From Takifugu bimaculatus (taxonomy: Eukaryota; Chordata; Actinopteri; Tetraodontiformes; Tetraodontidae), in contig CP034994.1 of the NCBI GenBank assembly GCA_004026145.2, positions 8,887,025-8,951,024 of the forward strand: a stretch of 64,000 nucleotides of DNA. Direction: 5' to 3'. The notes below the pieces were generated by a model that ran no database searches, was not told where the DNA came from, and worked only from the letters and a program-made list of their open reading frames with translations. This document shows positions 42,540-52,900 of this stretch, in pieces (within the stretch, counting starts at the first letter, position 1; every line of letters begins with the position of its first letter). Both the position numbers and the translations under genes were made by a program.

Positions 42540-43540
42540 CCCCCCCCCCCCCGCGCCTATGAAATCAATTTGTTGTTTTGCACCGGTAAGTTTCCAGCCT
42601 CGTCAGAAAGCCGGCAGACGTTTCGCAGGCACAAAATAAAACCCTCCCGCAGCAGCCGAGGCCAGATAGTGTTATCTGATTGCTAGATATAGTCCAGATC
42701 GTGTAGTAAACATTACGAATTTGACTCTGACATCAGTGAGCATATCTGATGACATTTGCGTCGGACGCTCCTTTACATTCATTTGATTGTCATCCTCTGG
42801 GAAACACCTCTGACAAATGTTCCACTGATTAGACCTGTGCCTAATAGCACCTGAGGCTCCAGCAGTATTTGCATGTTTCCCATGTTTGGGAAGGTGCCAC
42901 AAGGAAATCCCTCAGGGCTGCATGTCATCCATAGGGCGTCCCGACAACAGGGATGGCGGGGGACACCTCATTCCAATGCAAATGTGATGGCAGTACATGC
43001 TGATGGGGAATCCCATTGAAGGTGAGCAGATCTGGGCCTGTGGTGGTGGAGTCTAAGGTTGTGGAGTTTCCCGTGGGGGGAGAGCTGACCCACAAACGAG
43101 TGATCACAACCCTTGATGTAGGGGGAGTTTGACACGCGCCGTTCAACCTATGAGCAACGGCGCGACGGATGGAAGATTGACGTTTATTTAAGGCGTTTGA
43201 ATGCAAGGAAACAAATTCACATTTATAGTATCGACAGGACAATTGTACAGATGTGCAACAAGTGTAAAAACAGGAAAGCCACAACTTTGGCCTTCAGAAG
43301 CAGTGCAGCCAAATCTGCCTTTCTTAAAGCTTTCTGGCTTTAAATAACATTTCTGGAATGTTATTGATTATAAAAACCCTTTCATGAGACAACAGCAGCA
43401 CCTCGACATTCTCTAAAAGCTGCACAAACTTTGTCAACTGCACAGTTAAGACAAACTGGACAATCTGTTCTTGTCAACTTCTGAGAGCCTCCTGAAGTTA
43501 ACCAGTCAACCACAGTGGAAATGATCCAGTGTTCAGTCAG
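42540..43540. other. stretch between nemp1 and ormdl2
   Basis: No recognised gene. It includes a C run at 42540-42552 and the ormdl2 3' UTR in its right part. The minus-strand ORF 42925-43284 has no family resemblance and looks like chance. Confidence 0.5.
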
Positions 43541-43545
43541 TTCTG

Positions 43546-44471
43546 TCAGTATTTGTTGATCCCAAATATCCGAACTCCATGAAACTGAGGCAATTTGGGG
43601 AGCAGGACGCTGAGGAGGGAGCAGGTGTTGATCAGGAAATGTGTGGGATCGTATTTTGTGTAGAAACTGGCAAGAATGTGCCTGCAAAGAGAGAATGGCT
43701 GTCAGCGTCTTACCCAATCGTTGACTGACTGCTAGAGCCAGGAAGGAGTAGCAAGAGTTTCCCGATAATCACATCAAGCTTTATCGGCCACATGTGACGC
43801 GCTGCTATTGCATCACATGTACCACACGTCACAGGTGCACAGTATTAACGTTTTTTTTAAAAAAAAGAACCTGAATCCAGACCACATAATCCAGAAAAAG
43901 CAGCGTGATATATCATTTGCATCAAAATCTGTTGGGTAAAACTGACCAGTGACCACTTAGAAACCTGAAGGACACTCACAGAACTATTGGAGAGATTGTG
44001 AGGAACTTCCGTGAGGACGTGAACTGGACGCCGTAGTCCATCTGTTCCCAGTGTGTGAGCAGACGTGCTTTGCCTTGGTCGGGAGTCTCAAAGGGAGTTC
44101 CCTTCACTGTGTGTAGAAACAGGTACATCACCTGCAGGAGACACCACAAAGAGATAAACAACCACACCCAGTCCAGGAAGACAACGTTGCCAGGCACTTA
44201 TCAGAAGCCACTCCGTTCTAAAATTGCACTCATGAAACAAATAACATATGAGTGTTTCCCACGGCTGAATAACCCAACAGCTCGAACTGTAACGGACCAG
44301 GTTGTGGATGACATTGGTCAGGGTCCAAACAAGTGGAACGGTGAAGAAGGGAATGCTGAGCAGGATGATGTGCAAGACAACGGTGAGGAGGAGATACGTG
44401 AGCCATATTCCTCTGCTGTTCATCACCCTGGTGTTGGGGTTCACCTCGCTGTGAGCAACGCCCACGTTCAT
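43546..44471 (-). CDS. ormdl2: ormdl2, sphingolipid biosynthesis regulator
   Basis: ORMDL proteins are ER membrane proteins that inhibit serine palmitoyltransferase when ceramide is plentiful. Coding exons (minus) 44298-44471, 43980-44131 and 43546-43681 join in phase to give exactly 153 residues, the family length. Begins MNVGVAHSEVNPNTRVMNS, followed by hydrophobic segments LLTVVLHIILLSIPFF and VWTLTNVIHNLVMYLF, the invariant HTVKGTPFETPDQGKARLL and THWEQMDYGVQFTSSRKF blocks, and the C-terminal QFHGVRIFGINKY. The MNVGVA start and the 12q13-type neighbours favour ORMDL2 over ORMDL1 or ORMDL3. Upstream 5' UTR exons and the promoter lie towards 45000-45300, where the sequence is CpG-richer. 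Confidence 0.93.
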
Positions 44472-44479
44472 GCTGAACA

Positions 44480-45370
44480 GACAGAAACATAATGTCATCA
44501 TCACGGAGCGGGACAAAAAATAAATTATAACCTGTGATTAGGACAAACATCAAAAGGAATGAGCCTCATCATTTCACTTGGAAATTACAATAACAATAAC
44601 AAAGGTATTGGCCTAATCCACAAGATTAGTTATGCAATTCACTCATCGTGAAATGATCTTGACTAATATGATGTTCGTGATATTTTGATTTGCATCATTT
44701 TTCAGTGCAATCAATTATTTATTTTACCTTGTGCATTTTCCTCGCACATTAAACTGGCAAGGCGCCGCCCGGCTGCGCTGTGTCGTGCGACTAAACATGC
44801 GCTCCCACTAAATGTCAGCTAGCTAGGGTTACCGCAACATACGGACACTAACCAGGGGGAAAGTGAAATATCATCCGAAATATCGCCATTCAAGGAATAC
44901 AAAACAACTTGGCCATAACAGACTTCCATAACTTAATTCTCCACGTCAAACTGTGAGCTTTTATAACGAAAACATGACTTTCGTTCGCAAGTTAGCCAGC
45001 TAAGGGCTGAGTTACCATCTAAAGCATTAGCACGCTAACATTACCGGAAGAACTTGAATCATCCCATATAAAAGTAATGCCAAACAACTCAGTCACGTGG
45101 TGCTAAACGGCACCGAGGATCAACGCTATTAAACGTGTTGTTTTTGTCTAACTTTGCGTTTCCTCAGAGCAAACTTTACCTTCCTGTGTTCTTGTAGCTC
45201 ACCAGGAAATTCCTTGTTTCCTTTAGCCCCGCCCTCCTCCGCGTGGGTCGGCCCGTTTCTGCAGCTTTCTGCGGGGGGACGCGCCGCACAGAATCTTAGC
45301 AAAAAAAACCAAACAAACACGCAAATCATCACTCTACCCTTGACATTTACCTCATGGGATTATCGTTCAG
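44480..45370. other. ormdl2 5' flank
   Basis: No coding sequence recognised. CpGs cluster at about 44760-44810 and 45230-45295 (ggggggacgcgccgc), the likely ormdl2 promoter area. The short ORFs here have no family resemblance. Confidence 0.5.
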
Positions 45371-45371
45371 G

Positions 45372-45740
45372 AAGTGACTGGTACAGCCTCACATACAGGG
45401 AGGCTCCCACACGTCACAGGTCCAAGACATAAACAATGTAATGTTGTTTATGCTGTACAGTGCCAGGAAAAATGCAAGGAACTGTACATTGGTGAAACCA
45501 GACATCCTCTCCACAGAAGAATGGCACAACACACACATGCCACCTCTTCAGGTCAGGACTCAGCAGTCCACTTAGATTTAAAGGAGGACACTTTGAGGAC
45601 AGCCAAGTATGGGTACTGACCACAAGGGCCATATTTTCAAGCTCTGTCCGCAGCGAGTTCAGAACTGAAGAAGCCTTCTAAAGGAAACGTCTTCAAAAGA
45701 GAAGAAAAACAGTGCAGTTGACAAAGAAAACTACCCTGGA
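45372..45740 (+). mobile_element. Penelope-like element fragment (GIY-YIG endonuclease)
   Basis: The plus strand reads NVVYAVQCQEKCKELYIGET, then PLHRRMAQH and SSGQDSAVHL, the GIY-YIG endonuclease region found at the C-terminus of Penelope-like elements in fish. The frame breaks near 45615, and only a short degenerate tail follows. The reverse transcriptase part is absent. Confidence 0.8.
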
Positions 45741-45899
45741 TAACTATGACCTGGATGATTAGGAATCTCCACTGACATATTCTTGACCTGAGTCACAGAT
45801 CAGAATTGCCCCCAGACCAGACCAGGCCAGAGGTCAGCATCACACCCACCTGGTAAAAATGTTTTGAGTCACATTTGATGATCATTATGATGATTATCA

Positions 45900-46510
45900 C
45901 AGGCTTCTACAGAAGAGGTACAGAATAAAATACAGTTGAAAATGATAGCAATTTAGGTTTTTTTCCCACCACATGTTCCAAATTTTCAAAAGAAAAAAAA
46001 CATGACCCAGGAAATAGAGTTTATGCTTAGATACTGAAAGGCTAGGAACCTTCATGGTGATTGTTTAGATTTAAAAAGTGCTGCTAATATGAACATATTG
46101 TTAGATGTTCTCCCACAGAAACACCCCTGACATTGACTGAGATGGTGTCTGCATCTCTCCTCCATCACCTAGTCCCACTGTTGCCATGGAGAAGTTTGAT
46201 TTAATATTACATCATTACCAACCCTTTATTTAAAGCACTTGTGCTCAAGATAAAGAACATGAATCACCATCTTAGAAACGGCAGAAAAAACAAATTTGAA
46301 TTCTAAAACCCTGAAAGGTAAAACATTTAAACATCGTAGAGGCTGACAATATATGTTTTCTTCTATTTGAAACTTCCCTGGAATCGACAGAGGACCGGTA
46401 GGATCTCAGGGAACAGACCAACATGTCCAGAACACTCAGAAATATTCAGCTTAAGCCTGGGCTCGAGAAGCCTGACAGATGACATAATATAAGATATACA
46501 TAATATACAT
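45900..46510. other. AT-rich stretch, no gene
   Basis: No coding sequence recognised; probably decayed repeat sequence between the Penelope fragment and the LINE tail. Confidence 0.4.
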
Positions 46511-46529
46511 ATACATAATATAAGAGTCT

Positions 46530-46641
46530 TTTTTTTTTCTTTTAGTACTTTTCTGTATTGTACACCACGGGCTACCGCTGTAACGTGCAATTTCCCCGAT
46601 GTGGGATCAATAAAATCTTTTATCCTTATCCTTATCCTTAT
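46530..46641 (+). mobile_element. 3' tail of an L2-type LINE or related SINE
   Basis: The sequence aatttccccgatgtgggatc followed by aataaaatc and the pentamer-like run (ttatcc)n is the common fish L2-type 3' tail. It is the same family of tail seen reversed near 22840 and 27292. Confidence 0.65.
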
Positions 46642-47340
46642 GAGCAAAGGCTATTGCCATAATGCAGAATGTCTAGAAACCACCTCTGTAGCTTTTGCAC
46701 AGATAAATCAACAATTCTGATCAAACTGCTGCATCCTAACGACACAATGTGAGACTGTTCAGTTGTTAGTGGTCTAGATGTGTGAACATTATATCTTAAA
46801 TGATGCAGAATTAATGAAATAGAGAGACAAACCCTTTTTTTTATCAACAAATGCAGAGCAGGACGAGTCCAGTTCAGCCTCTTGGCTTCATCGTAACTGT
46901 TTTTTTTTAAGTTGATGATGATGTGATTTGTTATAACTGTGTGTAATTGTTCGTTTCCTCATTGCAATTTACACTTCGGCATTTTAAAAGGCCTTCCTTT
47001 TTTGTGAATGACTGCTGAAGTGGCATTTTGTCATCAATGCGTCTCCTACAATAAAGAAGCTGGTGAGGAGGAAGTAGTCAGGAAATTGTGTCCCTGCAGT
47101 GCAGCAGGAATCTTTCAGGAAAGCACAGCTTCCTCCTTAGCTTTTAGCATTCTGGACAATATTGTGGAGATGTATTCACAGAAAAGATCAGTTGTGTGTA
47201 AAGGTGACTTCCAGATTTTCTCTAAAGAACTACATTACCAGATGTGATATAAGGAAGTGAGCAGGAAAAATGAACTCAAAAGTGGGATGATGTCATTAAA
47301 GAACTACAGAAAATGATGACGAAAGAATTGTTGCTCTGGC
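46642..47340. other. AT-rich stretch up to il23a
   Basis: No gene recognised. The plus-strand ORF at 47008-47247 (79 codons, cysteine-rich start) has no family resemblance and is probably chance. Confidence 0.45.
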
Positions 47341-47347
47341 AGTTCTG

Positions 47348-47420
47348 TTTATTCCGAAAACATCAGGTTTAAATAAATATCAATACAATAAATACTCACG
47401 CAATAAATATTGGCTTATAA
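47348..47420 (-). promoter_or_regulatory. AU-rich element and polyadenylation signal in the il23a 3' UTR
   Basis: On the minus strand this stretch has three or more ATTTA pentamers within TATTTATT contexts, ending with AATAAA at about 47348-47353. Clusters of this type target cytokine mRNAs for rapid decay, which fits il23a. Motif-based. Confidence 0.65.
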
Positions 47421-47563
47421 TTAAATTTTGAATGCAAATAAAGGCAGAATAACAGGATTTTTGGTTATAACATCAGCTACTGAAGGCAGCGGCAGACTGG
47501 CCGATCAACATGATCAAGTAAAGGTCTTTTCTAAACAGGCGCATCGCTCTGCTGCGTCTTGGG

Positions 47564-48490
47564 TCAGGCACATTTCTGAGGAGAATCGGCCATGTGATGA
47601 GCCGGATTCCCGACAGCAAAGATGCGGGCGGTGAGGATGGAGAAGGAGTGGAGTCTGTTCAGGGTGTAGAGACACAGACCCTCCTGCTCCCAGGAAGAGA
47701 TGGTCTGGCCAGTGGTGACCTGTGGGTCAGGAAAGGAAACGGTTTCATTCTGAGGAAAATAGGCTGCTCCTCAAAACTACTCTTCGGTGACTTACCACAG
47801 GGGGAACGCTGAACGTCGTAACGTTCGCCATGGCTTTCTGGAGTTTGCCTAAGGTTGGTATCAGTGTTCTGGCCAACTTTGGACAGCTTTCCTTGTCGGA
47901 AAACCTCTCCAAAGCAGAGCTGTAGCTCAAGGAGACAGTGAATATCTTCGCCAGACACGACTGAGGAGGAAAAGAGAAAAATCAGAAAATGTGTTAATCA
48001 GGAATTGAGCGGCTTTTATACACAGTTTTCCTCGTTGTGTCACTTACCTCAGGTGCCTTTCTGAGGTTCTCAGGATCACACTTGTCTTCTGACTCAATCC
48101 ATCCAATCTTGGTGATAGCATCGTCAGCAGCTTTGGATTCTTTAAGTGCCTGATATTTGAGAAATGCATGTTTGGTTTTGTCTGAATATTCATGTTCTTT
48201 AATTAATAAATTGACATGAAGACATTTTTCACTGCTAGTATTTTTAAAAAAAGATTTTTTTTTTCAAGCCAGGTGGGGGTTAAGAAAATAGTTATTTTAC
48301 ATTCAAACCTTAACAGAACAGAATAAAAAATACAATTTACCTCCAGTAATGCGCGCCTGGCATCGTGATAAAGCTCCTGCGATCTGGTCCTCACATCGGC
48401 CCATGCACCTGGCGGACCGGACACTGGAGCGCCTGTTGTAGCCCCAAAGAGCAAGAAGAGAGCCGCAAAAGTTCGGAAACAAAAGTCCAT
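47564..48490 (-). CDS. il23a: il23a, interleukin-23 subunit alpha (p19)
   Basis: Secreted four-helix cytokine that pairs with IL-12B (p40) to form IL-23, which drives Th17-type immunity. Coding exons (minus) 48341-48490, 48048-48149, 47796-47960 and 47564-47719, all joining in phase 0, give 190 residues (human 189). Exon 1 begins with a signal peptide (MDFCFRTFAALFLLFGATTG). Exon 2 carries CDPENLRKAPE, matching the CDPQGLRDNSQ region of human p19. Exon 3 reads CLAKIFTVSLSYSSALERF. The last helix is LCLYTLNRLHSFSILTARIFAVG. Sequence divergence from mammals is high, as usual for cytokines, so exon phase, length and head-to-head position next to pan2 (as in human) carry much of the call. Confidence 0.88.
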
Positions 48491-48499
48491 GTTGCACAG

Positions 48500-48640
48500 T
48501 CTGGTTGTCCTGGTTGGTGAAGCTGCTGTTGTGCGTTTGTTGTGCGTTCTGATCATGTCCTGCTTTTAACGAACCGGTGACATCATGCGCAGGGTTTTCC
48601 TGGGCATCCGCAGGTGAGTTCATCCTGAGTACAAAGCTGG
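48500..48640 (-). promoter_or_regulatory. il23a proximal promoter candidate
   Basis: Upstream of the il23a start on the minus strand are a TTAAAAG stretch that may act as a weak TATA box, a tgacatcatg that resembles an AP-1/CRE half site, and an agggttttcc block that resembles an NF-kB or NFAT site. Such sites would suit an inducible cytokine. Motif matches are weak. Confidence 0.3.
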
Positions 48641-48649
48641 ACCCACGCA

Positions 48650-49930
48650 CCGGGGGAGCAGTGAGTAGCAGAATTACGTCAACGCAGGTGACCTGGGGTT
48701 GAAAGGAAATTAACCTACATTCTTATCAGATTAAAAAAAAAAAATCCACATGAAGGTAGTTGAGGCAATAAAAGTTTATAACCACAATTAATGTGCTTGT
48801 GATTAAGTTGCGCATCGAAGGAAATTGAATTTGTCTCCGTTTCAAGGGCAGTGGTGGACCGTTGAGAAAAACTTCCCGTGGATGTCCACAATCTGTCCCC
48901 CTTCTCTACCAGAGAAAAACCTTTGACGATTTTTTGAAAATAAATTAACAGTATATACTTGTGTTCCTTCCTCCATCCTTGCCTTTCACGTTCCGTTCTT
49001 TGGTAGTCGGTGGTTTAAACCACGATTTGATTCCTTATTGTACATTTTATACTGTAAGACTCACACGATGTGACTCGAGTTTAACAAGTAACAACAATTA
49101 ACGCATTTTAATTTATTGATGAGATTATCGTTCATCCATGTTTCCCCTTGTCGAGAACTAGTTGGTTAGATGCGTTTTCAACGGGGAAATAATTGTTTTT
49201 GTATCAACTCTTTTAGTTTGCTCATAAACATTTGAGGGGGAAAAACCACAGCTGACCTACAAATGTGGCGAAGAAAGACAAAAAAATAAATTGATTCAGA
49301 ACTATTATAACTTGATTATCCAACGATTTACTGTCCGTACAAGTGACCCAAAGATTATAAAACGTTTTTTGTTTTATTTTTAAAGTTTTTTTTTTCAGCA
49401 GCACTTGAACGCACCTCGTACTCCGGAAGTGTTTTGTTGTTTTTGTTGTGAATGTAACCACCATGGACTCATATGGGATAAATCGTATTTCAAGTAAAGG
49501 TTGGTTTAAAGTTTTAAATTAATATGAACAAGCTTTTGGAGTTTAAAATGAAGTGGCCCACCGTCATCACTGTCGCATCTTCAGAAAGCGACCGTTGTGG
49601 CGCTGCTTTTCATGATGCACAGTTAGCTTGTTAGCTTGCTAACCGCAAAGAGCTCCTAAGTGTGCATCCGAGAACATTTCAGTTTCTGCGTAGTTTCTAC
49701 GTGTTTTATTTCAGCGTAAATCAATTCAGTTCAGTTCAGTTCAATTCAAGTATACAGCCTCCAGACCTTTGCTAGCTGTTAGTTAAATTCCTTTATATCT
49801 GTCGCTACTATGCTAAGCGTCACCCTGTGTTTGTGTGTTCTAAGATAACATATAGAATGCATGCGTTCACAGTCTGGTGGTTGGGTTATAAATTCGCTAA
49901 ATTATCTCCCTTTGAAAGGTTAATTTAGGC
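48650..49930. other. shared 5' region of il23a and pan2
   Basis: No coding sequence recognised. The pan2 promoter and 5' UTR are expected in the right part (about 49400-49936). It includes a fourfold near-repeat of ttcagttcag-type units near 49723-49750. Confidence 0.5.
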
Positions 49931-49936
49931 GTACCC

Positions 49937-52900
49937 ATGATGAACTTCGACGGTCTCGACCCTGGGATGGGTGAGTACCCACCCAGCCTTCACGGAACTT
50001 TAGATGCGGGGATGGAGCCCTCCCTGGACCCCCATCTCAACCCGGGTTTACTACAGGGTGTGGAGCTCGACCCCGAGGGGCTTACTGTGACTGTCCCCGA
50101 GTCTGTGCACCTCATGGAGGGGAATGTTTTCCGAGCTCCACAGTGTAGTCTCGGAAGTTGGCATTCCCAGTCACTGCAACACACTTTGATCTCCAGGAGG
50201 AAATGCTCTGGATGGGGAACCACAGAGTAAGAGCTTCCACTGCGATGCTTCAGCTCCAATATTGTTTCCGTTTTATTGGGAAGGCTCGCATTCTTTATAA
50301 CCATTTATATTCCTCAACTTGCTCTTTTCTGCTAGGGTCATGTCACCTCATTCTTTGGACCAACAATGGATCGTCATTCTTCTTTCCAAGTGCATGCGAC
50401 AGATGACGTGCGGCACATTCACAGTCTTGAAACAGGCGTTTTGTTTCTTTCAAAGTCCAATCTCAAATGCCACACGCGCGGGGGGCTCGTGATGTTTGAC
50501 TACCCGTGAGTAACACACGCACAAAAAATTGGTTTTGTACTGTTTTTGTACCTATCGATTGTAGAAGCCATGTAATGTGTATGTTTGTTTCTCAGGATGG
50601 ACGAAGGCGCTGACATGCACAGTCTCCTCATGACTGACAACAACTGTTTGCTGATGGGCGGACTGCAGAACTACGTGGTTGAAGTTGACTTGAACACTGT
50701 TCAAGAAGCTCAGAAGGTGAGAGAAGTTTGTTAAATTCGGATCGTGCTTCCATAATGTCCAAGGTCACATGACCAATGAGTAACACATCAAGTGACCCGT
50801 GTGTTTATTTTTCTGCTTTGTGTTGCCGACAGTTCACCGTTGAAGTCCCCGGTGTGGCGATATTGCGACAAAGCAATCGTTACTTCTTCTGCGGACACAC
50901 TTCTGGCAAAGTAGGAGCTGGTGAAGCTGGTTTAAGAAACTATAAGACGTCTGCAAAGCGCTCACTCTCACACTGTCAAAAACAGATTACCCTGCGAGAC
51001 TTGCGCACCTTCAAGATGGAGCACGAGTTTGACGCCTACTCTGGCAGTCTGTCAGACTTTGATGTTCATGGGAACCTTCTGGCTGCGTGTGGGTTCTCCA
51101 GCCGAGGTCTAAATGGCCTGTCGTGCGACCGTTTCCTCATGGTGTATGACCTTCGGATGATGCGAGCTGTGACACCACTTCAGGTTCACGTGGACCCGCT
51201 CTTCTTACGTTTCATTCCTACCTACACGTCACGGCTGGCGATCATCTCACAGACGGGTATCAGTCGGGGAACGTGGGCTTGTTTGATTGTGCCATCAACA
51301 TTTTAACTTCCTGGATTTTAAGAACCGCTCCGCCTCCCCTTTCTTTAGGTCAGTGCCAGTTCTGCGAGCCCACCGGTCTCGCCAACATGGCGGATATCTT
51401 TCACGTCAACACAGTGGGCCAGTTGCTCATGAGCTTCGACGTGTCTGCCAGCAAACAAGCTTTGGCCTTCGGGGATTCTGGCGGATGCGTTCATCTTTGG
51501 TCGGACGCCCCAGAGGTTTCGTTTAACGACTATTCCCGTGAGACGGATTTTGCGGTGCCCTGCCACGTGGACACTCTGCCTCAGCTGGACTGGAACCACG
51601 ACCTGCTGCCGCTCTCGCTCATCCCCATGCCGCTGACCAGCACGGAGCCACTGTTGTCAGACTGGCCTGCTGCACTGGCGACACCCAGCCCCAGGTAACA
51701 TGGCAACAGCAGCTGTGGCAACGTTGCACAAAAGAATCAGCTGGATTAAAAATACAACAATTTATTTACGTTAACTCAGTTGGCCCCTCGATCATTTGCC
51801 AGAAATATTTTAGACTTCTTCATCGTCATCACTCCAACCGCACTAATAAAAAGTATCAAATAATGTTACAATAATATTACTGATCTGAGAACGATTGGCA
51901 AAATAGTGAAGTTGGAAATTATCAAACGTGAGACAGTAAAAAGGTTGGCTTTGGTCTTTAGTCGTGGTTTGTATACATAAGCAGAAATATGGAATGTTTC
52001 TGGCTCTAACTTGAAACTTGTGGTTTAATAATAAACGTCAACACAAGACCTGTGCTTTTTCGTCTCAGGCAGAAGGTGGAACTCTTACTTCTCCCTCCTG
52101 CAGACAGTCGACGTTCGCTGTCTTGAAGACGTGACCTTTTGCTTTGTGGTCACTGATTTTGAGACACCCAAACAAATGAGGAAGGGAGGTGGTGCTTGTG
52201 GTTGATTAATTTAATCTGGTCTTTCCCACAGACGAGCTCCTCCCGCAGACCCTGAAATCCTGCGCACAATGAAAACAGTTGGTTTCATCGGTTATGCAGT
52301 GAATCCTCGCACCCGCCCTCGAAACCAGGCATGTATAACGACCCCGAAACTATCCGATTTCACCTCGCAGCACCCTTTTTTTTACAATGTTGATGAGCAC
52401 AACCATGAAGACAAACTACAATAGCTTTTTTCTTTGTGTGCTGTGTTTCAGGTTCCTTACAAACTGAAGGATCCAGAGCAAGATTATGACAACTACAACC
52501 AGATCCCAGAGTCACCGATTGGGCGCGAAGAAGAGCCGCACCTCTACATGGTTACCAAAAAATACAGAAAGGTTGGAATTTTTTTTAGCTTTTGATTTTG
52601 GATTCCATAGAAATGGAAAATAGCAAATTTTGGGGTCTTTGTGTGCAATCAGGTCACAATTAAATACTCCAAACTTGGACTGGAGGACTTTGATTTCAAG
52701 CATTACAACAGAACCTTGTTTGCTGGCCTGGAGCCTCACATCCCCAATGCCTATTGTAACTGCATGATCCAGGTAGGAAACGTAAAGCTTATACGGTTTT
52801 AATTTTTTTTAAAAAGAGAATGAATCTAATCGTTTGTTAGGTTTTGTATTTCCTGGAGCCAATCCGGTGTTTGGTGCAGAATCATCTGTGTCAGAAGGAG

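Noticed and set aside
42925..43284. 119-codon minus-strand ORF as an ormdl2 neighbour gene
   Set aside because: No family resemblance; it overlaps the presumed ormdl2 3' UTR and has no splice support.
47008..47247. 79-codon plus-strand ORF as a small gene
   Set aside because: No resemblance, no splice or promoter context, AT-rich intergenic DNA.
50776..51306. Single 176-codon ORF taken as one exon of pan2
   Set aside because: It starts in an intron, reads through a 75-nt intron and ends in the next one; splice-site phase and the family alignment define two separate exons.
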